This document shows positions 26,057 to 34,522 of a stretch of DNA of 39,384 nucleotides, in pieces. The notes beneath the pieces were generated by a model. That model was not told the origin of the DNA. It saw only the letters and a list, made by a program, of their open reading frames with translations, and ran no database searches. The DNA is from Candidatus Kuenenia stuttgartensis. GTDB lineage: Bacteria > Planctomycetota > Planctomycetia > Isosphaerales > Isosphaeraceae. The DNA is taken from positions 1 to 39,384 of the forward strand of contig CAMBEP010000046.1 of assembly GCA_945865635.1 (NCBI GenBank). Reading direction: 5' to 3'. Both the position numbers and the translations under genes were made by a program. The first letter of the stretch is position 1, and each line of letters begins with the position of its first letter.

Positions 26057-26424
26057 TCGCTCTTCCGATCGTCAGTCGCCCTTGCAAAAAAAAATGATGG
26101 GCCGGAATCCGATGATTCCGGTCCACCATGGAAGCCGATCAGGCGAGATTGTTTTTTTGGGCCGTTTACGTGTCGATCAGGCTTGGTTTCCGGGATTGCT
26201 TCGCAGCCGGAACCGACGATAAAGCCAATCGATGACGGCTTTTTGAAACGCGGACACTCAAGTCCTTTACCTGATTGCATCACTTTTTGGGCCGATTCGC
26301 CAGAAGTTGTTGTCAAAGGTCTATTTTTCCAAGCCTTGCTCCCGGTCAGGGACGACAGCTTGCAATCACCATGGCCGTCACAGCTTTTTGAATCCTGTAA
26401 ATCACACCTGAGGATGCTCGAAAT
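26057..26424. other. intergenic region inside the exported-protein cluster
   Basis: 368 bp without a gene. It contains a strong hairpin at 26086-26125 and, near 26190-26219, an imperfect GGTTTCCGG...CCGGAACC inverted repeat. No promoter with two good boxes was found. Confidence 0.5.
26086..26125 (-). terminator. hairpin with a T-run on the minus strand
   Basis: TGGGCCGGAATC-CGAT-GATTCCGGTCCA (12-bp stem, one wobble, 26098-26125). The A-run at 26086-26094 makes it a canonical terminator for minus-strand transcription only. On the plus strand, the direction of both neighbours, no T-run follows. Confidence 0.6.
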
Positions 26425-28893
26425 ATGTCTTCAATTTTTAAACGTCTGGGGCTATCGCTCTGCGTGGTCGGTCTCTGGGCATTTGCGGCCCAGGCGGCAT
26501 CACCGGCCCTTTCGGCGGTTCGGCCGCCGGGTGGTCAGCGAGGCACTCAGCTTATTGTGGATCTGACCGGCGCCCGGCTTGGCGACACTCAGGAAGTGAT
26601 TTTCTTTCAGCCGGGTATCGAGACCATCAAGCTTGAGAAGGTCAACGACAATCAGATCAAGGCCACGTTCAAGATCAAGCCCGACGCAATTGCAGGCACT
26701 TACAACATGCGGGTGCGCACAGCCACAGGGGTGAGCGAACTACGCAGTTTCAGTGTCGGGCTCTATCCTGAAGTGAGCGAAAAAGAGCCCAATAATGACT
26801 TTACGGCCCCTCAGCCTGTCAGCCTGAATAGTGTGATCAATGGCATTGCAGAGAATGAGGATGTGGATTACTTCATTTTCGAGGCCAAAAAAGGTCAGCG
26901 AGTGACGGCCGAGGTGGAGGGGATTCGCCTTGGGATCACGCATTTTGATCCTTATGTGGCGATCATGAACATGAAGCGGTTTGAGCTGGCTTCGAGCGAC
27001 GATTCTGCTTTGGTGTGGCAGGATGGGTTCGTCAATGTGGTGATCCCTGAGGACGGCAAATATGTCGTACAGGTCCGGGAATCGGCCTATGCAGGCAATG
27101 GCGGCTGTCTTTATCGGGTTCACTTGGGCACGTTTCCAAGAGCGGCCTCGCTGGTACCCTCGGGCGGCAAGCTGGGCGAAAAAGTGACGGTTAAATGGCT
27201 TGGTGACCCACTTGGCCCAATCAGTGCGGAATTGCAGTTGCCCGCGGTGTTCAATCCTCAATTTGGGGTTTTTGCCAAGGACACACATGGCCAGTCGCCA
27301 CATCCGAACATGTTCCGGCTCAGTCGCTGGGGCAATTCGATCGAGGCAGAGCCCAACAACGACCACAACACCGCCACGGTTTTCACAGCCCCTTTGGCCC
27401 TTAACGGTGTGATCGAGAAGCCTGGCGATGTGGATCACTTTCTTTTCAAGGCCAAAAAGGGTGAGACATTCGACATATCGGCCTATGCGCGGCGGATCAG
27501 GTCTGCACTTGACCCGATCATGTATATTGGCAAAAAGGGTGGGGGCGCATTGGTCGGCAATGACGATGCGGCCGGCCCGGATTCGGCATTCCGGTTTACG
27601 GCACCTGACGATGGGGAATATGTGATCTGGCTTGTGGATCATCTTGGCAAGGGTGGCCCGGAATATTTCTACCGGATTGAGATGACGCCGGTCGAGGCAC
27701 GCCTGCAACTGACCCTTCAGAGTGAAGAACTGCCCCGAGGCACAGGGAATGTTGCGGTTTCGGTGCCCAAGGGTGGTCGTCAGGCGATTCTGGTTTATGC
27801 CACTCGTGAAAACTGGGGTGGCGACCTGAAAATTGCTCCTTTGAATTTGCCAGCCGGCGTGACAGTGGAATCAGACATCATGCCGGCAAGCCAGGGGGTG
27901 GTTCCTGTGCTTTTCCGGGCCGATGCCAAAGCGGCCAATGCAGGGACACGTGCGAAGTTCAGCGGCACACCGGTGGACGAGAAGCTGAAGATGGCCGACC
28001 AGCAGTTCTCGCACATGACCGTGATGGTTCATGGCCAGAATCTGGTGAATTTCTGGTCGCAGACGGTGGATACGATGGCCGTGGCGGTGACGGACGAATC
28101 GCCATTTGAAATTGAGGTGGTCGAGCCTAAGGTGCCGCTGGTGCATACCGGTTCGATGAATCTGAAAGTGGTGGCCAAGCGCAAGCCCGGCTTCACGGCG
28201 CCGATCAATGTCTCATTTCCCTGGCTGCCGCCTGGTATTGGCGCATCGGGCGGGGTGGTGATTCCTGAGAAGCAGAATGAAGCCTTGATTCCGATGAACG
28301 CCAATGGTGGGGCCGAGCTCCGCAACTGGAAACTTGTGGTGAACGGGACGGCCAACACGGCAACGGGCCCATTGATGGTGAGCAGCCAGCTCTTTAATCT
28401 GAAGATCACTCCGCCTTATGTGACACTGGCGTTTCAGGCAGCATCTGTGGACCAGGGCAAGGCCATCCCTTTTGTGGTCAAGGCGACCAAATCGATTGAC
28501 TGGGACGGAGATGCGACTGTTCAGCTCATCGGCTTGCCGAACAAGGTGACCACCGATCTGCTCAAGCTCAGGAAAGAGACGCCCGAGCTGATTTTCAATG
28601 TGAAGACCGACGCCGTTTCGCCGGCTGGGAATCACCAGAACCTGTTTTGTCAGGTGATCATCACCCAGAATGGCGAGCCGATTGTACACAATCTTGGTTC
28701 TGGTTCGTTGCGGATTGATGTTCCGATTGTGCCCAAGACACCAGCCCCGGCTGCTGCGGCCCCGATGCCTAAGCCCGTGGTGGTGGCGGCACCCTCTGCG
28801 GCACCACCAAAGCCGTTGACCCGGCTTGAAAAATTGCGACTTGAGGCCAAGGAACGCAGTCAGGCAGCGGCCAAGACGGGAGCGTCGAAATAA
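26425..28893 (+). CDS. exported PPC-domain protein (pre-peptidase C-terminal domains)
   Basis: 822 residues. A signal peptide (LCVVGLWAFAAQAA) is followed by an Ig-like opening (AVRPPGGQRGTQLIVDLTGA), then two PPC domains, each with an EPNND motif: SEKEPNNDFTAPQPV with NEDVDYFIFEAKKGQ (about 120-230) and EAEPNNDHNTATV with GDVDHFLFKAKKGE (about 305-415). The rest is beta-rich, and the C-terminus is Pro/Ala-rich then basic. PPC domains usually sit on secreted peptidases, but no catalytic domain is seen, so an adhesive or structural role is more likely. The ATG follows GAGG by 11 bp. It precedes the DUF1549 gene by 68 bp and is probably co-transcribed with it. Confidence 0.9.
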   Translation: MSSIFKRLGLSLCVVGLWAFAAQAASPALSAVRPPGGQRGTQLIVDLTGARLGDTQEVIFFQPGIETIKLEKVNDNQIKATFKIKPDAIAGTYNMRVRTATGVSELRSFSVGLYPEVSEKEPNNDFTAPQPVSLNSVINGIAENEDVDYFIFEAKKGQRVTAEVEGIRLGITHFDPYVAIMNMKRFELASSDDSALVWQDGFVNVVIPEDGKYVVQVRESAYAGNGGCLYRVHLGTFPRAASLVPSGGKLGEKVTVKWLGDPLGPISAELQLPAVFNPQFGVFAKDTHGQSPHPNMFRLSRWGNSIEAEPNNDHNTATVFTAPLALNGVIEKPGDVDHFLFKAKKGETFDISAYARRIRSALDPIMYIGKKGGGALVGNDDAAGPDSAFRFTAPDDGEYVIWLVDHLGKGGPEYFYRIEMTPVEARLQLTLQSEELPRGTGNVAVSVPKGGRQAILVYATRENWGGDLKIAPLNLPAGVTVESDIMPASQGVVPVLFRADAKAANAGTRAKFSGTPVDEKLKMADQQFSHMTVMVHGQNLVNFWSQTVDTMAVAVTDESPFEIEVVEPKVPLVHTGSMNLKVVAKRKPGFTAPINVSFPWLPPGIGASGGVVIPEKQNEALIPMNANGGAELRNWKLVVNGTANTATGPLMVSSQLFNLKITPPYVTLAFQAASVDQGKAIPFVVKATKSIDWDGDATVQLIGLPNKVTTDLLKLRKETPELIFNVKTDAVSPAGNHQNLFCQVIITQNGEPIVHNLGSGSLRIDVPIVPKTPAPAAAAPMPKPVVVAAPSAAPPKPLTRLEKLRLEAKERSQAAAKTGASK

Positions 28894-28961
28894 TTATGAT
28901 TTACTGGAACCTGTTCAAGCAGAGTGCATTACGATCCAATACCTTCAGGAGCCTTGAGGCA

Positions 28962-31397
28962 ATGTCCATTCGTTCCGTGATTCGACTTCTTGGTATCTGC
29001 TGTCTGACAAGCCTTGGATCGATCGAGGCTGCCGAGCCGGTGGTCAAGCAGTTGCTGGTGTTCCCGACCGAGGTTGGCATCACCAGTGCTCAGGATCGTC
29101 AATCCATGGTGGTTCAGGCCATTTACGACAATGGCCTGACGGACGATGTCACGCTCAAGGCCAGTATGACTTTGGAGAATTCTGCGTTTGCGTCGCTGGA
29201 GAAGGCTGTTTTGAAGCCGGTTGCGGATGGTTCGACGAAGCTGACGATTCAATACGCTGGCAAGTCGCTGGTGGTGCCTGTGAAGGTGGCGTCATCCAAA
29301 GCGGTTCGGCCGATCAGTTTCCGCATGGACATCATGCCGATTTTCATGAAGTCCAACTGCAACACGGGGAGTTGCCACGGGGCGGCTCGTGGCAAGGATG
29401 GATTCCGCTTGAGCCTGTTTGGATTTGACCCTGAGGGGGACCACCACAGACTGACGCGCGAGATGCCGGGTCGTCGTCTGAATCAGGCTGTTCCAGCGGA
29501 ATCGACATTCATTGAGAAAGCGGTTGGAGCCGTCCAGCACACGGGCGGCAAGCGGATTGAGCCGGGCGGAGAGATGTATCAGACCCTGATCCGCTGGATT
29601 GAGGCGGGATCGCCGAATGATGATGTGGCCAAGTTGCCGAAACTGGTGAGTGTGGATCTGGCCCCCAAACAAGCGGTTTTGGATGGCAAGGGCTCTAGCC
29701 AGCGGATGACGGTTTTGGCGAAATATTCGGATGGTACGGATCGGGACGTGACGAGCCTGGCGGTATTTCTGACCAATAATGAGTCGACCGCGGCAGTGAG
29801 TCAGGATGGAGTGGTGACGGCGGGCGATCGCGGCGAAGCTTTTGTGATGGTGCGGTTTGAGACATTCACAGTTGGTTCGCAGTTTTTGGTTCTGCCGAAG
29901 GGTTTGAAGTTTGATTACCCACAGGAGGCGGACGCGAACTATATTGATGGCCTGGTGGCCAGCAAGATGAAGAAGCTTCGGATGTCGCCCTCGGCCCTGT
30001 GCGATGACGAGACATTTTTACGACGTGTCTATCTGGACATCATCGGGACCACGCCGACGGTGACAGAGGCATCGGCGTATCTGGATTCGAAGGCGCCTGA
30101 CAAGCGAGCCAAGATGATCGACGAATTGCTTGGTCGCAAGGAGTTTACAGAGCTCTGGGTGAACAAGTGGGCCGAGATCCTTCAGATCCGGTCGAGCGTT
30201 CAGGTCAGTTACAAGGCGATGTTCCTTTACTATAACTGGCTGATGGAGAAGATTTCCAAGAATACGCCGATGGACAAGATGGTGCAGGAGCTGTTGGGTG
30301 CCAATGGAGGGACCTTCAAAAACCCCGCCACGAATTTTTACCAACAGACGACCGATCAGCTTGTACTGACCGAAAGCGTGGCGCAAGTCTTTATGGGGAT
30401 GCGAATTCAGTGTGCCCAGTGCCACAACCACCCGTTTGACCGATGGACACAGGACGACTATTACGGCTTCTCTGCCTTCTTCAGTCAGATTGGCCGCAAG
30501 GGAACAGACGATTACCGCGAGACGGTGGTCTTCAATTCCCAGGGTGGCGACACCCGACACCCTGTGGGCGGACGCGTGATGCCGCCGAAGTTTCTGGGCG
30601 ATGAAGCGCCCAATACGGTGGGCAAAGATCGCCGGGTGATTCTTGCCGAGTGGCTGGCCAGCCCGCGCAACCCATTCTTTGCAAAGAGTTTCGTAAATCG
30701 TGTCTGGGCCCACTTCTACGGTCTTGGGATTGTGGAGCCGGTGGACGACTTTCGGGTCTCCAATCCAGCCTCGAATCCGGAGTTGCTGGATGAGCTCGCA
30801 AAGCGTTTTACAGAGAGCAATTACGACCTTCGTAAGATTGTGCGTGAGATTTGCAATTCGCGCACTTATCAGCGATCCACCCAGCGTAATGATTCGAATC
30901 TGACAGATGAAAAGAATTTTGCGCATGCCAATCTGAGGCGGATTCAGGCCGAGTCGCTTTTGGACACAATATCCGTGGTGACGGATACCAAGGACAAGTT
31001 CAACGGCTTGCCGACGGGCAGCCGGGCGGTTCAGATTGCGGATGGCGGATACAGCACCTACTTCCTGACGACCTTTGGCCGGGCCACACGCGAGACTCCC
31101 TGTTCGTGCGAGGTCAAAATGGAGCCGACACTGTCTCAGGCACTTCACCTCTTGAATGGCGACACCGTTAACCAGAAGATCAAGACCGGTGGTGTGATCG
31201 AGAAGCTGATGAAGGATAAGCCGAAGCTGGAGGATCGGATCAGCGATCTTTACATTCGGTGCTTTGCACGCCGACCGACGCCAGAGGAGGTTGCGAAGGT
31301 GACCAAGGCTCTGGCGATTGAGCCGGACCCGAAAAAAGCGATGGAAGACCTCTTCTGGGCGCTTCTGAACAGTCGCGAATTTCTATTCAACCATTGA
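28962..31397 (+). CDS. exported DUF1549/DUF1553 protein with cytochrome-like motifs
   Basis: 811 residues from the ATG at 28962 (AGGAG at 28947). Domains in order: signal peptide (VIRLLGICCLTSLGSIEAAE), Ig-like BIG2 domain (30-110), a CX4CH site CNTGSCH (133-139) in a SLFGFDPEGD context, a second BIG2-like domain, DUF1549 with IQCAQCHNHPFDRW (a CxxCH at 484-488), and DUF1553 (LAEWLASPRNPFFAKSFVNRVWAHFYG...). Heme attachment at either site is inferred from the pattern. These planctomycete families have no established role, and most genomes pair them with DUF1501 proteins, as here. A repeat of gene order with the next gene (140 bp) suggests linked function. Confidence 0.92.
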   Translation: MSIRSVIRLLGICCLTSLGSIEAAEPVVKQLLVFPTEVGITSAQDRQSMVVQAIYDNGLTDDVTLKASMTLENSAFASLEKAVLKPVADGSTKLTIQYAGKSLVVPVKVASSKAVRPISFRMDIMPIFMKSNCNTGSCHGAARGKDGFRLSLFGFDPEGDHHRLTREMPGRRLNQAVPAESTFIEKAVGAVQHTGGKRIEPGGEMYQTLIRWIEAGSPNDDVAKLPKLVSVDLAPKQAVLDGKGSSQRMTVLAKYSDGTDRDVTSLAVFLTNNESTAAVSQDGVVTAGDRGEAFVMVRFETFTVGSQFLVLPKGLKFDYPQEADANYIDGLVASKMKKLRMSPSALCDDETFLRRVYLDIIGTTPTVTEASAYLDSKAPDKRAKMIDELLGRKEFTELWVNKWAEILQIRSSVQVSYKAMFLYYNWLMEKISKNTPMDKMVQELLGANGGTFKNPATNFYQQTTDQLVLTESVAQVFMGMRIQCAQCHNHPFDRWTQDDYYGFSAFFSQIGRKGTDDYRETVVFNSQGGDTRHPVGGRVMPPKFLGDEAPNTVGKDRRVILAEWLASPRNPFFAKSFVNRVWAHFYGLGIVEPVDDFRVSNPASNPELLDELAKRFTESNYDLRKIVREICNSRTYQRSTQRNDSNLTDEKNFAHANLRRIQAESLLDTISVVTDTKDKFNGLPTGSRAVQIADGGYSTYFLTTFGRATRETPCSCEVKMEPTLSQALHLLNGDTVNQKIKTGGVIEKLMKDKPKLEDRISDLYIRCFARRPTPEEVAKVTKALAIEPDPKKAMEDLFWALLNSREFLFNH

Positions 31398-31422
31398 TTT
31401 GACAACGTGAGGAAACCCGACG

Positions 31423-31447
31423 GATTTGTCATAATAATTGACAAATC
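31423..31447 (+). promoter_or_regulatory. perfect 9-bp inverted repeat at a putative -35 box
   Basis: GATTTGTCA-TAATAAT-TGACAAATC. Its right arm overlaps a perfect TTGACA (31438-31443), which has only a weak -10 (around 31461-31467). The gene starts at 31538. The low GC and lack of a T-run make an operator more likely than a terminator. Confidence 0.5.
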
Positions 31448-31537
31448 GGAAGTTTGGCGCATTGTATTTCATTGTGTGAAACTTTGCTGGTTGGGTTGAC
31501 TCTGCTGATTGACAGCTCGAGTGAAAAGGGATCGTTC

Positions 31538-33895
31538 ATGACTCGCCAATTGTTTTGGATGTTTGCTGGATGTCTGATTGTGGTTGCGTGTCCGGTTTTG
31601 GCACAGGACAAGGCCAAGCTGAAGGTGACGTTTCAGGATCAGGCTCAGGCGATTTTCAAAAGTCGCTGCAATTCCTGCCACAATGCGGACAAGCAGAAGG
31701 GTGGCCTGAATCTTGAGACTTACGCCACAGCGATTGCGGGCGGGTCATCGGGCAAGGTGATCGAGCCGGGTGATCCGGAGGGGTCGACTCTACTCGGCCT
31801 GATCATGCAGACGGACGAGCCCAAGATGCCACCGATGAGCGCCAAGATTCCGGAGGCTGAAATAGCGATCATCCGGCTTTGGATTGAAGGTGGAGCGCTG
31901 GATACATCGGGCAGCAAGGTGGCGATGAAGGTCAAGCCGAAGTTTGAATTCAAGGTTGACCCGAATTCGATTGGCAAGCCATCGGGCGAGCCGGCCATGC
32001 CAGTTGCGGGGCTTTCGACGGAACCGATTGTGGTCTCGTCCAAATCGACAGCGATCACGGCACTTGCGACAAGCCCATGGGCCCCGTTGGTGGCGGTTGG
32101 TTCGCACAAGCAGGTTTTGATTTATCATGCGGAAGAAGGTCGGCTGATGGCTGTTCTGCCGTTTCCCGAGGGGTTTGTCTATTCGCTCAAGTTCAGCCGC
32201 AATGGCGACTTGCTGCTGGCAGGCGGCGGCCGTGGCGGTCAATCGGGTCTGGCAGTAGCCTGGAATGTGAAGACAGGCAAGCGCGTGTTTGAGGTGGGCA
32301 AGGAATACGATGCCGTGCTTGCCGCCGACATCAGCCCGGATCATGGTTTGGTTGCGATTGGCGGGCCGTCCAAAGTTGTTCGGGTTTACAGTACGGCGGA
32401 TGGCCAGCTTCAATTTGAGATGAAGAAGCATACGGAATGGGTGACATCGCTGGAGTTCAGCCCTGACGGTGTCCTTCTGGCATCAGGCGACCGCAATGGC
32501 GGGTTGATTGTCTGGGAGGGCCAGACGGGCCGTGAATTTTATGATCTTCGCGGTCATTCGGCCATGATTACCGATGTGGCCTGGCGGCTGGATTCGAATG
32601 TTCTTGGCTCGGCAAGCGAGGACGGTTCGATTCGGCTTTGGGAGATGGAAAACGGTACTCAGATCAAGACTTGGGGCGCACATGGTGGAGGAGTGGCCAG
32701 CGTGGCTTTTGCGAAGGATGGCCGGATTATCACCACTGGCCGGGACCGGGTGACACGATTGTGGGACGCCAATGGTGGCAAGCAGCGCGACTTTGAAGCC
32801 TTTGCAGACCTGGCACTCGACGCCCGCGCCACATTCGACGGAACGAAGGTCATTGGCGCTGACTACAATGGCGAGCTCCGCGAATGGAGCATGGCCGACG
32901 GGGCGAGAGTCATGACTTTGGCTTCAAATCCTTTGCCGGTAGTCCAGCGCATCGTTGGTGTGAAGACTCAGCTTGTTCAGGTGAATTCGCAAGTCGATCA
33001 GGTGACCAAAGAAATCGCGGCGATTGAAAAGCCTGCTGTGGCTCAAGTGGCTACACTACAGGCAGTTCAAGCGAAAATGGCGCCTCTGCAAACCGCTTTG
33101 GCCCAATCAACGGCCACGATGAAATCGGCTGAAACCGTGCTGGCCGCTGCGACTGCTGCGGAAGTGAAAGCTCAGGCGGATCTCTCTTCAGTGGCATCGC
33201 AGGTGACCACAGCTCAGGCCGCTAAGAAGGCGGCTGAAGAGGCATTGGCCAAGGCCATGGCCGTGAACACGGCTTCCATTCAGTCTGTTGAAGCATCGCG
33301 TGCAGCGATTACTGCAACGGCCATGGAAAAAACCAAAATTGATCAAGCCCTGGCGGAAGTGACAGCCGCGTTGGCCAAAGCGCCGAACCGGGCGGAAGTG
33401 GATAAGTTGACCGCCAAGCTGAATGATCTTGTGATTCAAAGTGTTTCGAAAACAACGGCTCTAGCCGCAGTTGCGATCACACAGGCTCAAAGACTCAGTG
33501 AATCAGAGGCCGCTGTGGTGGCACTGGCAGCGGCTCAGAAGGCCGCGACAGAATCGCCAGTCAAGATTATGACAGCACAGTCGGCCATGCCTCCAGCGCA
33601 GTCGAACCTTCAAAAGGCTACGGCTGCTAAAGTGCAATCTGTCAAGGTGTTAGAGGCTGCCAAGGTTGCAGTGGTCGCTGCGACAAATGTGGTGAATGGT
33701 GTAAAGCCTGAGCTTGACAAGGCCATTGCTGCCAAAACTGCTGCTGATGTTGCAATTGCAGCGAAAAAAGCCGATTTGGCCAAAGTTGCAGGTCGCAAGA
33801 AAGCCTTGGATTTTGAAGCCAAAGCCTTGGAGGATGAGCTGAAGGCCAAGCCCGCTTCGAAAACGAATGTGGCCACCACGGCCGTCCTGAAATAA
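31538..33895 (+). CDS. exported cytochrome c / WD40 protein with an alanine-rich coiled-coil tail
   Basis: 785 residues from the ATG at 31538 (AAAAGGGA before it; the TTG at 31454 is rejected). The leader ends CLIVVACPVLAQ, so cleavage is either by signal peptidase I or, at Cys18 (VVAC), as a lipoprotein. Next comes a planctomycete cytochrome c domain with RCNSCHNADKQKGGLNLETY (heme site C44xxC47H48) and PKMPPMSA. WD40 repeats follow (about 175-480; for example SLEFSPDGVLLASGDRNGGLIVW and RLWDANGGK). The last ~290 residues are nearly free of Pro and rich in Ala, Lys and Gln, a long coiled coil. The tail ends in a basic stretch. This is a plausible electron-transfer or scaffold protein; its partner is unknown. 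A strong terminator follows. Confidence 0.9.
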   Translation: MTRQLFWMFAGCLIVVACPVLAQDKAKLKVTFQDQAQAIFKSRCNSCHNADKQKGGLNLETYATAIAGGSSGKVIEPGDPEGSTLLGLIMQTDEPKMPPMSAKIPEAEIAIIRLWIEGGALDTSGSKVAMKVKPKFEFKVDPNSIGKPSGEPAMPVAGLSTEPIVVSSKSTAITALATSPWAPLVAVGSHKQVLIYHAEEGRLMAVLPFPEGFVYSLKFSRNGDLLLAGGGRGGQSGLAVAWNVKTGKRVFEVGKEYDAVLAADISPDHGLVAIGGPSKVVRVYSTADGQLQFEMKKHTEWVTSLEFSPDGVLLASGDRNGGLIVWEGQTGREFYDLRGHSAMITDVAWRLDSNVLGSASEDGSIRLWEMENGTQIKTWGAHGGGVASVAFAKDGRIITTGRDRVTRLWDANGGKQRDFEAFADLALDARATFDGTKVIGADYNGELREWSMADGARVMTLASNPLPVVQRIVGVKTQLVQVNSQVDQVTKEIAAIEKPAVAQVATLQAVQAKMAPLQTALAQSTATMKSAETVLAAATAAEVKAQADLSSVASQVTTAQAAKKAAEEALAKAMAVNTASIQSVEASRAAITATAMEKTKIDQALAEVTAALAKAPNRAEVDKLTAKLNDLVIQSVSKTTALAAVAITQAQRLSESEAAVVALAAAQKAATESPVKIMTAQSAMPPAQSNLQKATAAKVQSVKVLEAAKVAVVAATNVVNGVKPELDKAIAAKTAADVAIAAKKADLAKVAGRKKALDFEAKALEDELKAKPASKTNVATTAVLK

Positions 33896-33954
33896 TCGGT
33901 CCGGATTCAATCCGAGACCTTGGAGAGAATCGGTTCGACGATCAAATGGATCAA

Positions 33955-34006
33955 GGGGGGGGAGGGGCAGGCCAAATGGCTTGCCCCTCCCCTCCCCCTC
34001 TGTTTT
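33955..34006 (+). terminator. strong intrinsic terminator closing the exported-protein cluster
   Basis: A very GC-rich stem pairs GGGGAGGGGCAGGCCA (33959-33974) with TGGCTTGCCCCTCCCC (33977-33992), with one wobble and extra G/C pairing outside. CTCTGTTTTATATTCTT follows on the plus strand. It separates convergent genes, but the minus strand lacks a good T-run. Confidence 0.9.
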
Positions 34007-34012
34007 ATATTC

Positions 34013-34522
34013 TTAACCCTTGATTATATAACTTCTTACAAGTAGCTGGCTTTGTCTGGTGCCGACGACCTTGACCGCTGTTTCGGCCTTGATGAAACCT
34101 TCGTCGGTGAGTGCATCCAGGGGCTGGTTGGCCACTTCCACCGTGCCGCCCGGCTTCAGGTCGGTCATGGCGAAGCCGACCTGACCTATCAAGGCCAGGA
34201 GGTCGGACTGATAGCCATTTTGGTCGTTATAAGTCGATGGATGATCGCTTTGGCCCGGCGGCTTGAGCATGAAAAAACGGGCCATGGGAGTGTGTGGCCA
34301 GAGCATGGCTGCCAGCAGGACGACGATTGGCATCAGGGCCAGTTCGATCATTAAAAAGACGAGTCCTGTGAGGTACGAGACCTGAAAAGCGCTCCAGAGC
34401 GATGTCCCGGCAAGCCCCAGGGCCATGAGCGGGATCAGGCCTGCCGAGGGGATGAAGACTTCCAGAAAGACCATGAGCAGGGCACTGATGAGCAGGAGTG
34501 TCGGCCAGATGTAGATATTCAC
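34013..34522 (-). CDS. short NfeD-like membrane protein
   Basis: 169 residues. Two to three membrane helices at the N-terminus (LLLISALLMVFLEVFIPSAGLI and LTGLVFLMIELALMPIVVLLAA) are followed by a ~70-residue OB fold like the NfeD C-terminus (LIGQVGFAMTDLKPGGTVEVA...KVVGTRQSQLLVR). Short NfeD proteins usually act with a stomatin-like protein, which is not visible here. The ATG overlaps the stop of the long NfeD gene by 4 bp, so the two are translated together. Confidence 0.88.
   Translation of the reverse strand: MNIYIWPTLLLISALLMVFLEVFIPSAGLIPLMALGLAGTSLWSAFQVSYLTGLVFLMIELALMPIVVLLAAMLWPHTPMARFFMLKPPGQSDHPSTYNDQNGYQSDLLALIGQVGFAMTDLKPGGTVEVANQPLDALTDEGFIKAETAVKVVGTRQSQLLVRSYIIKG

Noticed and set aside
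30018..31148. Minus-strand 376-codon frame
   Set aside because: It is antisense to the DUF1549/DUF1553 coding region, where the family motifs are clear.
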